DNA of 64,000 nt from Chlorobiaceae bacterium (GTDB lineage Bacteria; Bacteroidota; Chlorobiia; Chlorobiales; Chlorobiaceae), in the NCBI GenBank assembly GCA_013335405.1, contig JAAXVR010000005.1:1-64000 (forward strand), read 5' to 3'. Positions 10,521 to 25,667 of this stretch are shown here, piece by piece; position 1 is the first letter of the stretch, and each line of letters opens with the position of its first letter. The position numbers and the translations under genes are program-made. Below the pieces are notes generated by a model. The model was given only the letters and a program-made list of their open reading frames with translations. It was not told the origin of the DNA and made no database searches.

Positions 10521-10545
10521 AAAAGCCGGCGAAAAGCCGGCTTTT
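10521..10545. terminator. Bidirectional terminator between korB and accA
   Basis: Perfect 10-bp stem AAAAGCCGGC / GCCGGCTTTT with a 5-base loop GAAAA. It ends in a T-run on the plus strand and has an A-run ahead of it, so it can end both the korB transcript and the converging accA transcript. Confidence 0.88.
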
Positions 10546-10564
10546 TCATTTCTCCTCGAACAGG

Positions 10565-11569
10565 TTACTCCTCTTCTTTCCAGACCCCCATGGACGAAAA
10601 TTTTTCAATCCTTCCGCTGACGAGCTCTTCAGGTTTTTTCGACAGCAACACCCTGAGTTCCTCGATGAGGATCGTTTTCAGGGATGCGGCCATCATTTCG
10701 GGATCTTTATGCGCGCCTCCGAGAGGCTCCGGAATGATCCTGTCGATAATGCCCTGGGCAAGCAGGTCGTCTGCTGTCAACTGAAGCGCCTCAGCTGCCT
10801 GCTCCTTGAAATTCCAGCTCCTCCAGAGGATGGATGAGCAGCTTTCGGGAGAGATTACCGAATACCAGCCGTTTTCCGCCATAAGCACCCTGTTGCCTAC
10901 CCCGATGCCTATCGCTCCTCCGCTTGCACCTTCACCGATAATCACGCAGATGATCGGCACCGTAAGCTTCGCCATCTCGAAGAGGTTCCGGGCGATGGCC
11001 TCGGCCTGGCCTCGTTCCTCCGCTTCAATGCCGGGAAATGCTCCCGGCGTATCGATAAGGGTTATGACCGGTTTGCGAAATTTTTCGGCAAGTTTCATGA
11101 GGCGCAGTGCCTTGCGGTACCCTTCAGGCTGGGCCATACCGAAATTCCTGTGAAGGTTCGACTTCGTGTCACGGCCTTTCTGGTGACCGATGATCATGAC
11201 CGGCTGTGAAAATCCTGTATTGTCCTCGATCCGGGCAAATCCGCCGATGATGGCCTTGTCGTCGCTGTAGTGCCTGTCGCCCGAAAGCTCGACGAAATCC
11301 CTCGTCATCATGAAGATGTAATCGAGCGTATATGGCCTTTCGGGATGCCTTGCAAGCTGTACCTTCTGCCAGCGCGTCAGGTTTTTGTAGATCGAACGGC
11401 GGAGCATATCCACCTTGACCTCCAGGGCTTCTATTTCCTGGTCGAGCAGCTCGGGTCCGGAAGGGAGCTGGTCCCTCTTGCTTGTCCTGAGAACCTGGCG
11501 CATCTCGTCAAGTTTCGCTTCAAGCTCAAACAAAGGTTTCTCAAAATCAAGTACAACTTTCGTTGCCAT
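10565..11569 (-). CDS. accA: Acetyl-CoA carboxylase carboxyltransferase alpha subunit
   Basis: With AccD it transfers the carboxyl group from carboxybiotin to acetyl-CoA to give malonyl-CoA, the first committed step of fatty-acid synthesis. The 334 residues show the usual N-terminal coiled helix ([17 protein letters not shown]), [16 protein letters not shown], the [15 protein letters not shown] segment and [18 protein letters not shown] forming the crotonase-fold oxyanion region. Length is close to the family norm (about 320). accD is not in the window. The HU gene lies upstream on the same strand but ends at its own terminator, so accA probably has its own promoter in the short gap. Confidence 0.95.
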   Translation of the reverse strand: MATKVVLDFEKPLFELEAKLDEMRQVLRTSKRDQLPSGPELLDQEIEALEVKVDMLRRSIYKNLTRWQKVQLARHPERPYTLDYIFMMTRDFVELSGDRHYSDDKAIIGGFARIEDNTGFSQPVMIIGHQKGRDTKSNLHRNFGMAQPEGYRKALRLMKLAEKFRKPVITLIDTPGAFPGIEAEERGQAEAIARNLFEMAKLTVPIICVIIGEGASGGAIGIGVGNRVLMAENGWYSVISPESCSSILWRSWNFKEQAAEALQLTADDLLAQGIIDRIIPEPLGGAHKDPEMMAASLKTILIEELRVLLSKKPEELVSGRIEKFSSMGVWKEEE

Positions 11570-11590
11570 AACGCCTTACGTTAGGTGATA

Positions 11591-11627
11591 AAAAAAGTCC
11601 ATCAGGCTTGCGCTCATGATGGACTTT
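11591..11627 (-). terminator. Terminator of the HU gene
   Basis: On the minus strand an 11-bp perfect stem AAAGTCCATCA / TGATGGACTTT encloses a 12-base loop and is followed by a run of T. It lies between the HU stop at 11658 and the accA start. Confidence 0.85.
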
Positions 11628-11657
11628 AATGAAAACAAGACAAACAAAAAAACGATA

Positions 11658-11930
11658 TCAGCCGACTGAATCCCGCAACGCTTTTCCCGGCTTGAACTTC
11701 ACGACCGTTTTAGCCTTGATGGTTATGGTTTTACCGGTTTGAGGGTTCCTCCCCTGCCTTGCTGCCCTTTTGCCGGTTGTGAAGGTACCAAAACCGACAA
11801 GAGTGATATCATCACCTTTCTTCAGTGAACCTGTAACTGCGGAAATAAAGGCATTTACGGCTCGTTCAGCATCAGCTTTGGTAAGTTTTGCCTGTTCGGC
11901 AATTTTCTCTACTAACTCAGCTTTTGACAT
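11658..11930 (-). CDS. HU family DNA-binding protein
   Basis: A 90-residue histone-like dimeric DNA-bending protein of the nucleoid. It shows the whole HU pattern: [20 protein letters not shown] at the N-terminus, [20 protein letters not shown] forming the start of the DNA-gripping arm, and a C-terminal [16 protein letters not shown] and IHF subunits are hard to separate by eye; the single gene and GRNPQTG arm favour HU. Divergent from efp, with 224 bases between the starts, which must hold both promoters. It is followed by a strong terminator. Confidence 0.95.
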   Translation of the reverse strand: MSKAELVEKIAEQAKLTKADAERAVNAFISAVTGSLKKGDDITLVGFGTFTTGKRAARQGRNPQTGKTITIKAKTVVKFKPGKALRDSVG

Positions 11931-12154
11931 ATGATGTGGTTATTAAGGTTGAAGGAAAACCAGTTTTTCTCAACGCTACTAATTATGTGAATTTAAACAG
12001 TACTTTCATAACATGCAATGTCTATTTAGCATTATCAGGTTTGATTTTCCGGTTATTTGTATTCGTCCTGCACTGTATTATATTTAACCTTTTCCGAACC
12101 AGAAGAGCGTTCTCTGTTCGGGCAAATTTTCAACCGCCTTATGATATTCGCATC

Positions 12155-12721
12155 ATGATTTCAATAAGTAATGTCTCGAAAGGGTCCATCATCCGGTTCA
12201 AAGGGGAACCCCACAGTATCGAAAGTCTTGTCCACCGTACCCCGGGTAACCTGCGAGCCTTCTATCAGGCTAATATGAAAAACCTGAAAACAGGCAGGAA
12301 CGTCGAATACCGTTTCAGCGCGAGCGAATCGGTCGACCTCATCGTGACCGAAAGAAAACAGTACCAGTACCTCTACCGGGACGGAACCGATTATGTCATG
12401 ATGGACAATGATACATTCGACCAGATCCACGTCCCTGAAGTTGCCATCGGTTCCGGGGCACGATTTCTGAAAGACGGGATCACCGTGACCATCGTATTTT
12501 CCGACGACGGTTCAATTCTTGCAGTCGAACTGCCGACTTTCGTCGAGGTTGAGGTAGTGGAAACCAGCCCTGCTTCGAAGGACGACAGGGCGACAAGCGG
12601 AACAAAGCCGGCCGTCGTGGAGACCGGGGCGGAAATCAGTGTTCCCATGTTCATCCAGACAGGCAGCATTGTCCGCGTGGATACCCGCTCCGGCGAGTAT
12701 ATGGAACGAGTGAAAAAGTGA
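12155..12721 (+). CDS. efp: Translation elongation factor P
   Basis: EF-P binds between the P and E sites and relieves ribosome stalling at polyproline. The frame is open from 11888, but the ATG at 12155 gives [20 protein letters not shown] and 188 residues, exactly the usual size. The three beta-barrel domains are intact, ending in [15 protein letters not shown]. The loop that normally carries the modified Lys or Arg reads TPGNLRAF (29-36). By alignment on GEP and PG, Asn32 stands where E. coli has Lys34, and Arg34 is two residues on. Activation by the known lysyl or rhamnosyl modification is therefore not expected at the usual position. It is followed at 56 bases by accB. Confidence 0.94.
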   Translation: MISISNVSKGSIIRFKGEPHSIESLVHRTPGNLRAFYQANMKNLKTGRNVEYRFSASESVDLIVTERKQYQYLYRDGTDYVMMDNDTFDQIHVPEVAIGSGARFLKDGITVTIVFSDDGSILAVELPTFVEVEVVETSPASKDDRATSGTKPAVVETGAEISVPMFIQTGSIVRVDTRSGEYMERVKK

Positions 12722-12777
12722 TTGCCATTTCGGGACAGTTCGGGAAAGTGCGTTTAAACCTCAAGTAATTAATTATC

Positions 12778-13239
12778 ATGAATCTCAGCGAAATCAAACA
12801 GCTCATTGAGATAGTCAATGGCTCGGATCTTCAGGAAACCATTATCGAAGAAGGCGATTTTAAAATCACGCTCAGGCGTTTTTCCTCTTCAGCAGTACCT
12901 GCCTCATCCGTTCCCGTTCAGACAGCACCTCTCCTTCAGACAGTTCCTCAGCTTTCAGCACAGCCCCAGCAGCAGGCAGCAAAAGCCGAACAGCCTACCG
13001 GTCTCGCTGACGTCTGTTCTCCTATCGTCGGAACGTTTTACCAGGCCGCTTCTCCGGACAGCCCACCGTTCGTTTCGATAAACGACACGGTAAAGAAGGG
13101 GGACGTTCTCTGCATTATCGAGGCCATGAAGCTGATGAATGAAATCGAAGCCGAAATTTCCGGAACGATCGTGGAAATTCTCGTTGAAAACGGACAGGCC
13201 GTTGAATATGACCAGCCGCTCTTCAGGATCAAACCATAA
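12778..13239 (+). CDS. accB: Biotin carboxyl carrier protein of acetyl-CoA carboxylase
   Basis: Carries biotin between the carboxylase (AccC) and carboxyltransferase (AccAD) of acetyl-CoA carboxylase. The 153 residues comprise a short N-terminal dimerisation part ([20 protein letters not shown]), a Pro/Ala/Gln-rich flexible linker (about 45-75) and a C-terminal biotinyl domain. The biotin-accepting Lys118 sits in [10 protein letters not shown]. The gene is 20 bases ahead of accC, forming the common accBC pair, and close behind efp, so efp-accB-accC may be one transcript. Confidence 0.96.
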   Translation: MNLSEIKQLIEIVNGSDLQETIIEEGDFKITLRRFSSSAVPASSVPVQTAPLLQTVPQLSAQPQQQAAKAEQPTGLADVCSPIVGTFYQAASPDSPPFVSINDTVKKGDVLCIIEAMKLMNEIEAEISGTIVEILVENGQAVEYDQPLFRIKP

Positions 13240-13259
13240 TCATTCATCGGATCATTACC

Positions 13260-14603
13260 TTGTTTAAAAAAATACTTGTAGCGAATCGCGGCGAAATCGC
13301 CCTTCGGGTGATGCAGACCTGCCGCGAAATGGGAATAGGCACCGTCGCCGTCTATTCGACTGTCGATGCCGAGTCCATGCATGTCAAATATGCTGACGAA
13401 GCTGTCTGCATAGGACCAGCCCTTTCGAGGGAAAGTTACCTGAACATACCGAGGATCATCGCTGCAGCGGAAGTGACCAATGCCGACGCGATCCATCCCG
13501 GATACGGTTTTCTCGCAGAAAATGCCGACTTTGCTGAAGTCTGCGATTCGGTGAATATCAAGTTCATCGGCCCCACCGCCAGAATGATCAACCAGATGGG
13601 CGACAAGAATACGGCCAAAGCGACCATGATTGCCGCCGGAGTTCCAGTTGTACCGGGAAGCCCGGGCCTGGTGACCGATTTTCGGGAAGCGCTCGAGACC
13701 GCCAGGATAACCGGTTATCCCATCATCATCAAACCGACCGCAGGCGGCGGAGGAAAAGGCATGCGTCTGGTGACCGAGGAAAAAGAGCTCGAAAAAGCCC
13801 TTGTCGCCGCTCGCAGCGAAGCTGAACAGGCATTCGGCAACAGCGGTGTCTATATCGAGAAATTCGTTGAAAACCCGCGCCACGTCGAATTCCAGATCCT
13901 TTCGGATCAGCATGGAAACACGATACACCTCGGAGAACGGGATTGCACCGTCCAGAGACGACACCAGAAGCTCATCGAGGAAACGCCATCACCTGTTGTC
14001 GATGACGTTCTCAGAAAGAAAATGGGTGATGCCGCCGTATCTGCAGCCAGGGCTATCAACTACGAAGGAGCAGGCACCATAGAATTTCTGCTGGACAAGC
14101 ACGGCGATTTCTATTTCATGGAGATGAACACCCGTATCCAGGTCGAACACCCTGTCACAGAGGAACGTTATGATGTGGATATCGTCAAGGAACAGATACT
14201 CATTGCCGCAGGCGAATCGATTGCCGGGAGGACTTTCACTCCAAAGGGCCATTCGATCGAGTGCCGTATCAATGCCGAAGACCCCGAACACATGTTCCGC
14301 CCTTCCCCCGGCCAGCTGCAGGTATTCCATACTCCCGGAGGACATGGAGTGAGGGTTGATTCGCATGCCTATGCAAGCTACGTCGTACCGTCCAATTACG
14401 ATTCCATGATCGCGAAGCTGATCGTAACCGCCCATACGAGAGAAGAAGCCATTGCGAGGATGTCACGCGCACTCGACGAGTTTATTGTCGTGGGCGTGAA
14501 AACTACAATCCCGTTCCACAAGCAGGTGATGCACTCACCGGTTTTCCAGGGCGGACAGTTTGATACCGGCTTCCTCGAATCCTTCAGGTTTGAAAAGAAA
14601 TAG
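13260..14603 (+). CDS. accC: Biotin carboxylase subunit of acetyl-CoA carboxylase
   Basis: ATP-dependent carboxylation of the biotin on AccB. A 447-residue ATP-grasp enzyme. The N-terminal domain starts [18 protein letters not shown], the Gly-rich ATP loop [10 protein letters not shown] lies near 162, and the catalytic [14 protein letters not shown] near 288-301 holds the residues that bind metal and bicarbonate. The start codon is TTG (13260-13262); the protein start matches the family exactly, so a rare start codon is the best reading. It could lower expression relative to accB. A hairpin terminator follows at 14630. Confidence 0.96.
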   Translation: MFKKILVANRGEIALRVMQTCREMGIGTVAVYSTVDAESMHVKYADEAVCIGPALSRESYLNIPRIIAAAEVTNADAIHPGYGFLAENADFAEVCDSVNIKFIGPTARMINQMGDKNTAKATMIAAGVPVVPGSPGLVTDFREALETARITGYPIIIKPTAGGGGKGMRLVTEEKELEKALVAARSEAEQAFGNSGVYIEKFVENPRHVEFQILSDQHGNTIHLGERDCTVQRRHQKLIEETPSPVVDDVLRKKMGDAAVSAARAINYEGAGTIEFLLDKHGDFYFMEMNTRIQVEHPVTEERYDVDIVKEQILIAAGESIAGRTFTPKGHSIECRINAEDPEHMFRPSPGQLQVFHTPGGHGVRVDSHAYASYVVPSNYDSMIAKLIVTAHTREEAIARMSRALDEFIVVGVKTTIPFHKQVMHSPVFQGGQFDTGFLESFRFEKK

Positions 14604-14629
14604 ACTGAACGGCTCTCACATGTACAAGG

Positions 14630-14656
14630 AAGCTGCCCGAAAAGGCAGCTTTTTTG
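14630..14656 (+). terminator. Terminator of accC
   Basis: Stem AAGCTGCC / GGCAGCTT with loop CGAAAA, followed by a T-run on the plus strand. Confidence 0.87.
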
Positions 14657-14691
14657 TTGCCGTCAAGGGGCGACAAGCTGTAAAAGGCATA

Positions 14692-14732
14692 AAAAAAGCG
14701 TCCTCACCGGGGGTAACCCGATGAGGACGCTT
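14692..14732 (-). terminator. Terminator of the rpoBC operon
   Basis: Read on the minus strand the stem AAGCGTCCTCA / TGAGGACGCTT is perfect over 11 bp, with a 15-base loop, then a T-run. It lies 37 bases beyond the rpoC stop and ends the long ribosomal protein/RNA polymerase operon. Confidence 0.9.
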
Positions 14733-14768
14733 TCAATAACGATCGACGGTAACTGGGAGAAGTTGCCC

Positions 14769-19277
<4,509 letters not shown>

Positions 19278-19336
19278 TATCCTTTTAAACGACTCTTTTT
19301 AACGCCCGTTAATGATGTTCATTCCAAAACAGCGTA

Positions 19337-22300
19337 CTAAGGAACCTTGTCGTCGATACGAATCTCGAGACCGAGGCCCTGCAGTTCCCTGACAAGCACG
19401 TTGAAGGATTCCGGTATGCCCGGTTCCGGCAGGTTCTGGCCCTTTACGATAGCCTCGTAGGTTTTGTTCCGGCCGATAACGTCGTCGGACTTGACCGTAA
19501 GCATTTCCCTGAGGATATTCGCTGCGCCGTATGCCTCGAGCGCCCAGACCTCCATCTCGCCGAACCTCTGACCGCCAAACTGAGCCTTGCCTCCGAGAGG
19601 CTGCTGGGTGATCAGCGAGTATGGTCCGGTGGAACGGGCGTGTATCTTGTCGTCTACAAGGTGGCTCAGCTTGAGCATGTAGATATAACCAACAGTTACT
19701 TCATCGTCGAACTTCTCGCCGGTGCGCCCGTCGTACAGACGAACCTTGCCGTGTCCCGGAAGACCGGCTCTCTCAAGTTCTTTCTGTACCTCCTGATAGG
19801 TCGCGCCATTGAAAATCGGTGTCTTGAACTTGACCCCGAGCTTTTTTGCAGCCCAGCCGAGCGATGTTTCGTAAAGCTGGCCGATGTTCATACGGCTCGG
19901 CACACCGAGCGGATTGAGTACGATGTCGACCGGCGTGCCGTCTTCCATGAACGGAAGATCTTCGATCGGCAGGATTTTGCCGACGACACCCTTGTTGCCG
20001 TGACGGCCGGCCATCTTGTCGCCGACCTGGATCTTCCTTTTCTGGGCAATGTATACCTTCGCGAGCTCTTCGATGCCCGGGGGAAGCTCGTCGCCGACAT
20101 TGATCTTGTATTTCTCGTTTTCACGTTCGTCGGCAAGGTCCTTCAGCTTGAAACGGAAGTCCTTTACGAGGTTCACAACGTTGCCGTTGACCTTCTCCGA
20201 CTCCGTGATCCCTTTCGTGAAATCGATTGATTCCAGGAAAGGCATGTTCGAGAACTTCGCAAGCAGCATGTCGTCGAATGCCGTACCGGCAGGCACGAGC
20301 TGCTTGCCTTTATCGCTGAAAACGCCCGTCGAACTCTTGCCCTGGAGGAGCTGCTTCAACCATTTTGCATATCTCTTACGGAGATCGACCTCCCTCGAAT
20401 CATAGCGTTTTTCGACGGCTTCTATTTTCTCCTTGACGTCCATGCCGACTTTTTTCTTGCGGCTGAAAAGCTTCGTCTTGATGACAATGCCTTTCATCCC
20501 TGCCGGCACATGCATCGAAGCATCCTTCACATCGCTGGACTTGTCACCGAAAATTGCCCTGAGAAGCTTTTCTTCCGGCGTCGGATCGCTCTCACCTTTC
20601 GGCGTGATTTTGCCGACAAGGATGTCCCGCTCCTTGACTTCAGCGCCGATTCGCACGATGCCGTTCTCGTCGAGGTTCCTGAGCGCTTCCTCGCTGACGT
20701 TGTAGATGTCCCGGGTGAACTGCTCTTCGCCACGCTTTGTGTCGCGCACATTGGCTTCGAACTCGTGAATGTGGATCGACGTGAAGACATCGTCATACAC
20801 AAGCCTTTCGCTCAGGATGATGGCATCCTCGAAGTTGTATCCTCGCCATGGCATGAATGCCACCAGGACATTCTTGCCGAGCGCAAGTTCACCGTTTTCT
20901 GTCGACGAGCTGTCGGCAAGCACGGAACCTTTTTCGACCCTGTTGCCGATATGCACGAGAGGTTTCTGCGAAATGCAGGTATCCTGGTTGGAACGCTTGA
21001 ACTTGATGAGCTTGTATGTTTTCAGGCCTTCGTCCGGATCGAGCAGAGAGAGCGGCACATCGTTGTCGGTGCCGATATCGTAACGAACCTGGATATTGTC
21101 GGAGGTGACGTTTTCAACGACACCTTCGCCTTCCGCCAGAATCACCGAACGGGAATCACGGGCAACCTTGGCCTCCATGCCGGTACCGACAACGGGGGCT
21201 TCTGAAGTCAGCAGCGGCACTGCCTGTCGCTGCATGTTCGCGCCCATGAGCGCACGGTTGCCGTCATCGTGCTCGAGGAAGGGGATAAGCGCTGCTGCGG
21301 CGCTGACAATCTGGACCGGTGAAACGTCCATGTAGTTGACCTGATCCGACGGGACCACGGGATAGTCACCCTTTGTCCTCGCCTGAACGGCCTCTTCCGA
21401 AATAACATTCTTTTCGTTGAGCGGAATGCTTACCGGAACGGTGATCTTGTTTTCTTCATCCTCCGCTGAAAGCATGAGGACCTTGTCTGTCACCTTGCCC
21501 TTTTCGACAACCCTGTAGGGCGTCTGGATAAAACCCTTGTCGTTGATTTCGGCATAGACCGAAAGCGACGAAATGAGCCCGATATTCGGACCTTCCGGAG
21601 TTTCGATCGGACAAAGCCTGCCGTAATGGGTATAGTGGACGTCGCGGACCTCGAAACCTGCGCGCTCTCTGGTAAGACCGCCGGGACCGAGGGCGGAAAC
21701 CCTCCTCTTGTTGGTCATTTCGGCGAGAGGGTTTGTCTGGTCCATGAACTGGGAAAGCTGGCTCGTCGCGAAAAAGCTTGAAACGACGCTTGAAACCGTC
21801 CTCGCATTGATGAGGTCGGCAGGGGCTATCTTGTCAGAATCCCTCGAATTGAGCTTTTCACGGACATTCTTGCCCAGCCTTGCAAGACCGATGACAAATT
21901 GCGCGGCAAGCTGCTCGCCCACGGAACGGACACGGCGATTCGCGAGGTGGTCGACGTCATCGACGTCGGCAAGCCCGTTGACAAGCTTGATGAGGTAATT
22001 GATCACGGCGATGATATCGTAATGCGTCAGCACGAGGATCTCATTTCCGACCGGTTCCTCTGAGAACGACTGGATGGTCTGCAGTATCTTGTCGTGAATA
22101 GCGTCCGACAACTGTTTCAGCTCCGGCCTGAGGAGCAGATCCTCTTTGAGTTCTTCGAACTCCTTGCTGAGCTTCTTCTCGATCCTGTAACGACCGACGT
22201 CGCCGAGGTCGTATTTTTTCTGGTTGAAGAAGGTCCTCTCGAGGAAACTCCTCGCGGCATCGATATCAGGCGCCTCGTTCGAGCGAAGCTCTTCGTAGAC

Positions 22301-23272
22301 GATTTCAAGCGCTTCTTCTTCCGTCGCCGAACTGTCGTTCAGGATGGTATTGATGACGATGGATTTGTCCGGCCCCTTTTCATTGCCGGTATAGCTCTTC
22401 ATGACCTTCACGGACTTGTTGCCCGAAGAGATGATCTGGTCGAGAATATCTTCGGTGATCGCCGTCCTTGCACTGACAACCTCGCCTGTCTGCATATCGA
22501 CGATATCGGATGCGAGGTACTGCCCGACGAGCTGATCACGCTTGCCTGACTTGAGCGGCACTTCCTCGACAAGGTCGAACAGGCCGAGAATATCCTCATC
22601 ACGGGCGAATCCGATGGCACGCAGGAGAGCGCTGACCAGAAAGTTCTTCTTCTGGTCGATATAGACGAATATCTGGTTGTTGATATCGGTCTGGAACTCA
22701 ATCCACGAACCCCTGGTCGGCACGATCTTTGCCGAATACATCTTCTTTCCGTTGGGATGGACGGCTTCACTGAAAACCACGCCCGGGGAACGGTGGAGCT
22801 GCGCCACCACGACACGTTCGGCGCCGTTGACGATGAACGTTCCGCGTTCGGTCATATACGGGATCCTGCCGAGATAGACCTCCTGCTGGATGGTTTCCTT
22901 CCAGTCGGGTTCATCGGCTTCGTCCTTGTAGGAAAGCTTCAGCTTCACTTTCAGCGATACATCGTAGGTAAGGCCACGCTCGATGCAGTCCTCGACGGTG
23001 TATTTCGGCTTGTCGAAGCTGTATGAAATATACTCGAGGAGGTAAAGTCCCCGGGTGTCGGTAATGGGAAACGCACTGCGAAGAACCCGTTCCAGCCCAT
23101 GGTCTTTTCTCTTGGCCAGGGGAACGCTGTCCTGAAGGAAATTATGAAATGAATCTAACTGAACTTTTAATAAATCGGGAGGATCTATAATACTTTGGAT
23201 TTTGGAAAAGTCAATACACGGTGTTGTTGCGTCAGCCACTTTCACATGCACCTCGCTTTTATCAATTAGCAT
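19337..23272 (-). CDS. rpoB: RNA polymerase beta subunit
   Basis: Second large subunit of RNA polymerase, 1311 residues. The rifampicin-binding region reads [20 protein letters not shown] (about 500-520), followed by [18 protein letters not shown]. The downstream conserved block [17 protein letters not shown] is intact. Near the C-terminus, [20 protein letters not shown] and [20 protein letters not shown] pack against beta'. The region between rplL and rpoB (23273-23454) holds a hairpin that may reduce readthrough into rpoB. The start [20 protein letters not shown] is the only good candidate near the 5' end of the frame. Confidence 0.98.
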   Translation of the reverse strand: MLIDKSEVHVKVADATTPCIDFSKIQSIIDPPDLLKVQLDSFHNFLQDSVPLAKRKDHGLERVLRSAFPITDTRGLYLLEYISYSFDKPKYTVEDCIERGLTYDVSLKVKLKLSYKDEADEPDWKETIQQEVYLGRIPYMTERGTFIVNGAERVVVAQLHRSPGVVFSEAVHPNGKKMYSAKIVPTRGSWIEFQTDINNQIFVYIDQKKNFLVSALLRAIGFARDEDILGLFDLVEEVPLKSGKRDQLVGQYLASDIVDMQTGEVVSARTAITEDILDQIISSGNKSVKVMKSYTGNEKGPDKSIVINTILNDSSATEEEALEIVYEELRSNEAPDIDAARSFLERTFFNQKKYDLGDVGRYRIEKKLSKEFEELKEDLLLRPELKQLSDAIHDKILQTIQSFSEEPVGNEILVLTHYDIIAVINYLIKLVNGLADVDDVDHLANRRVRSVGEQLAAQFVIGLARLGKNVREKLNSRDSDKIAPADLINARTVSSVVSSFFATSQLSQFMDQTNPLAEMTNKRRVSALGPGGLTRERAGFEVRDVHYTHYGRLCPIETPEGPNIGLISSLSVYAEINDKGFIQTPYRVVEKGKVTDKVLMLSAEDEENKITVPVSIPLNEKNVISEEAVQARTKGDYPVVPSDQVNYMDVSPVQIVSAAAALIPFLEHDDGNRALMGANMQRQAVPLLTSEAPVVGTGMEAKVARDSRSVILAEGEGVVENVTSDNIQVRYDIGTDNDVPLSLLDPDEGLKTYKLIKFKRSNQDTCISQKPLVHIGNRVEKGSVLADSSSTENGELALGKNVLVAFMPWRGYNFEDAIILSERLVYDDVFTSIHIHEFEANVRDTKRGEEQFTRDIYNVSEEALRNLDENGIVRIGAEVKERDILVGKITPKGESDPTPEEKLLRAIFGDKSSDVKDASMHVPAGMKGIVIKTKLFSRKKKVGMDVKEKIEAVEKRYDSREVDLRKRYAKWLKQLLQGKSSTGVFSDKGKQLVPAGTAFDDMLLAKFSNMPFLESIDFTKGITESEKVNGNVVNLVKDFRFKLKDLADERENEKYKINVGDELPPGIEELAKVYIAQKRKIQVGDKMAGRHGNKGVVGKILPIEDLPFMEDGTPVDIVLNPLGVPSRMNIGQLYETSLGWAAKKLGVKFKTPIFNGATYQEVQKELERAGLPGHGKVRLYDGRTGEKFDDEVTVGYIYMLKLSHLVDDKIHARSTGPYSLITQQPLGGKAQFGGQRFGEMEVWALEAYGAANILREMLTVKSDDVIGRNKTYEAIVKGQNLPEPGIPESFNVLVRELQGLGLEIRIDDKVP

Positions 23273-23398
23273 GAATTACTTGCAGGGAAGGGTTCAGGAA
23301 CGGTTCAGCATAAACTCTGGAAAGCTGAGAAACTATTCCCTGGATCCTTGTCCTGCAGCCACAGGAACTATCATTTAACAGTACTTATACAAACGGAC

Positions 23399-23427
23399 AA
23401 AGCTCCGCCTCTGGAAAAGGCGGAGCT
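23399..23427 (-). terminator. Possible attenuator hairpin between rplL and rpoB
   Basis: Inverted repeat AAGCTCCGCCT / AGGCGGAGCTT with a 7-base loop, 28 bases beyond the rplL stop. On the minus strand only short T-groups follow (CTTTGTCCGTTTG), so a partial terminator is more likely than a full one. Partial termination at this point is known for the rplJL-rpoBC operon of E. coli. Confidence 0.65.
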
Positions 23428-23454
23428 TGCTCTGGTAATGACTCTTTTCAAAGA

Positions 23455-23832
23455 TCACTTCAACTCTACTGTTGCACCTGCGTCCTTCAGCTCTTTTGCA
23501 ATCTTCTCGGCCTCTTCTTTGGAAACGCCTTCCTTGACAGTCTTCGGCGCGCCGTCGACGAGGTCTTTCGCCTCTTTCAGTCCAAGGCCGGTGAGGGCAC
23601 GGACTGCCTTGATGACATTGATCTTGCTTTCGCCGGCAGCAGCGAGAACGACGTTGAATTCGGTCTGCTCTTCCTGTACCGGAACATCACCGGCGGCAGG
23701 AGCGGCAGCGACACCGGCAACGACAGCTGGAGCTGCGGTAACACCGAATTTCTCCTCCAGAGCCTTAACCAGTTCGGATGCTTCCGTCAGAGTCAACTTA
23801 CCAATTTCCTCTACAAGTGTTTCGATAGACAT
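23455..23832 (-). CDS. rplL: 50S ribosomal protein L7/L12
   Basis: Stalk protein that recruits translation factors. The start is taken at the ATG at 23832 ([20 protein letters not shown]), giving 125 residues; GAGAGGGG lies just upstream, and the longer open frame from 23859 adds a tail not seen in the family. It has an N-terminal dimerisation domain, an Ala/Pro/Gly hinge (about 37-52), and the factor-binding C-terminal domain ending in [11 protein letters not shown]. rplJ is 67 bases upstream. Confidence 0.97.
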   Translation of the reverse strand: MSIETLVEEIGKLTLTEASELVKALEEKFGVTAAPAVVAGVAAAPAAGDVPVQEEQTEFNVVLAAAGESKINVIKAVRALTGLGLKEAKDLVDGAPKTVKEGVSKEEAEKIAKELKDAGATVELK

Positions 23833-23899
23833 TATTCCCCTCTCTTGTTTTATTGTCAATTAAATTTTTTTCTTGAGTGCGTAATTTTTATTGCGTGGC

Positions 23900-24421
23900 T
23901 CACTGCTTTTGCTTGGCGACCTGATCGAGAACGCTCACAAGGTTTCTCATCACAGCGTTGACCACCATCGGAACAGATGCGACCATATTGTTGACAAGGC
24001 CTGCGACGCGACCGATATTTTCCGTTTTGGAAAGCATTTCAGAAAGAGCCGTAAGCGTATCTGCACCATAGACGACACCATCGATGGCTGCCATTTTGAA
24101 CTTCAGCGCTTCGTTTGTCTTGCTGAACTTCCTGATGACTTTTGCCGGCGCTATCGGATCGTCGTAACAGAAAGCCACAGCCGTGGTACTTTTCAGTCCG
24201 GCCGAAAACTTGTCTGCACCGGCCATCTCTTTCAGGGCTTTCTTGATAAGCGTGTTTTTGACGACACGGTATTCAATCCCCGACTTGCGGAACTCGTTAC
24301 GGAGCTCTGCCATCTTCTGGACGTTCAACCCCTGGTACTCGGTCAGGTATATGGCCTGGGACCTGCTGATCTTTTCAGCTACTTCCTGGACGATCTGCTC
24401 TTTTGTATCTCGCTTCATCAT
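23900..24421 (-). CDS. rplJ: 50S ribosomal protein L10
   Basis: Forms the base of the ribosomal stalk and anchors the L7/L12 dimers through its C-terminal helix. 173 residues, normal length. The N-terminal rRNA-binding part is KRDTKEQIVQEVAEKISRSQ. The purine-rich AGGGGGG just upstream serves either of the two adjoining ATG codons (24421 or 24418). It follows rplA by 15 bases, so the two are co-translated on one message. Confidence 0.96.
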   Translation of the reverse strand: MMKRDTKEQIVQEVAEKISRSQAIYLTEYQGLNVQKMAELRNEFRKSGIEYRVVKNTLIKKALKEMAGADKFSAGLKSTTAVAFCYDDPIAPAKVIRKFSKTNEALKFKMAAIDGVVYGADTLTALSEMLSKTENIGRVAGLVNNMVASVPMVVNAVMRNLVSVLDQVAKQKQ

Positions 24422-24436
24422 ATGAACACCCCCCTT

Positions 24437-25126
24437 TTAGGCGACAAATTTTTCCATTTTTACCCTCACGCTCGGCGACATGGTGCTTGAAAGCGCGATA
24501 CCCTGTACATACTGACCTTTGGCTGCAGACGGCTTCAAACGGACAACCTCCCTGAGAAAGCTCGTGATGTTTGAAACCAGCTTGTCCGTCTCAAAGGACA
24601 TTTTGCCGACAGGAGCATGGATGTTGCCCGCCTTGTCGACCCTGAACTCGATTTTTCCTGCTTTGACATCCCTGACCGCCTTGGCGACGTCCATGGTGAC
24701 CGTGCCGGATTTCGGGTTCGGCATGAGACCGCGCGGGCCGAGGATCTTTGCAACCTTGCCGAGCTGGCCCATGACATCCGGAGTGGCGATAATGACATCT
24801 ACACCGGTCCATCCTTCCTGGATCTTCTCGATATACTCTTCGAAACCGACCATATCGGCTCCGGCTTCTCTTGCTTCTTCCGCTTTTGCTTCCTTGCAGA
24901 CGACAAGTACGGAAACCGTCTTGCCGGTACCGTGAGGAAGCATCACCGTACCGCGGACTACCTGATCGGCATGCCGGGGATCGACCCCGAGCTTTACGGC
25001 GACATCGACCGTCGCATCAAACTTGACATCCGTAATTTCACGGATTTTTTCGACCGCATCTGAAAGATCGTACTCCTGGAGCCTGTCGATCTTCGTCATC
25101 GCGTTTCTGTATTTTTTCCCAGCCAT
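24437..25126 (-). CDS. rplA: 50S ribosomal protein L1
   Basis: Binds 23S rRNA at the L1 stalk and helps release the E-site tRNA; in many bacteria it also represses its own operon. 229 residues, with the typical start MAGKKYRNAMTKIDR, the GPRGLMPNPKSGTVT signature near 125-139, and the FRVDKAGNIHAPVGKMSFE stretch near 160. It is 74 bases downstream of rplK, within the secE-rpoC operon. Confidence 0.97.
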   Translation of the reverse strand: MAGKKYRNAMTKIDRLQEYDLSDAVEKIREITDVKFDATVDVAVKLGVDPRHADQVVRGTVMLPHGTGKTVSVLVVCKEAKAEEAREAGADMVGFEEYIEKIQEGWTGVDVIIATPDVMGQLGKVAKILGPRGLMPNPKSGTVTMDVAKAVRDVKAGKIEFRVDKAGNIHAPVGKMSFETDKLVSNITSFLREVVRLKPSAAKGQYVQGIALSSTMSPSVRVKMEKFVA

Positions 25127-25200
25127 CCTTGTTTCTGATTATATGTGGTTGACATAACGGCCTCGCGGCCTCCCACAGAGACTTCCCCGCCAGTGACGGA

Positions 25201-25626
25201 TCAGCCCTGAATGATAATACCCATGCTCCTGGCGGTACCCATGATCATCTCTTCGGCACCCTTGAGATCGACAGCGTTGAGGTCCGGCTTTTTCAGCTCG
25301 GCAATCTTGCGGACCTGCTCGCGGGTAACGGTACCGACCTTGTTGCGGTTCGGCTCGCCGGAACCTTTCTTCAGCTGGGCTTCCTTGAGAAGAAGCACTG
25401 CCGCCGGCGGGGTCTTGGTGATAAACGTGAACGACTTGTCGGAAAAAACCGTAATCACAACAGGAATGATCATCCCTGCCTCGGACTGGGTCTTGGCATT
25501 GAACTGCTTGCAGAACTCCATGATGTTGACGCCTTTCTGGCCGAGAGCCGGACCCACGGGAGGTGCCGGATTGGCTGCACCGGCAGGAATCTGCAGCTTG
25601 ATGAAACCGATTACCTTTTTTGCCAT
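25201..25626 (-). CDS. rplK: 50S ribosomal protein L11
   Basis: Part of the GTPase-associated centre on 23S rRNA. 141 residues, the standard size. It shows [20 protein letters not shown] in the N-terminal domain (with the Pro-rich thiostrepton-site segment), [15 protein letters not shown], and the C-terminal RNA-binding GTARSMGI. It is 41 bases downstream of nusG. Confidence 0.97.
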   Translation of the reverse strand: MAKKVIGFIKLQIPAGAANPAPPVGPALGQKGVNIMEFCKQFNAKTQSEAGMIIPVVITVFSDKSFTFITKTPPAAVLLLKEAQLKKGSGEPNRNKVGTVTREQVRKIAELKKPDLNAVDLKGAEEMIMGTARSMGIIIQG

Positions 25627-25667
25627 ATACTGTAACTATTCAGAAGCTTAAATAAACTTAAGCGCTA

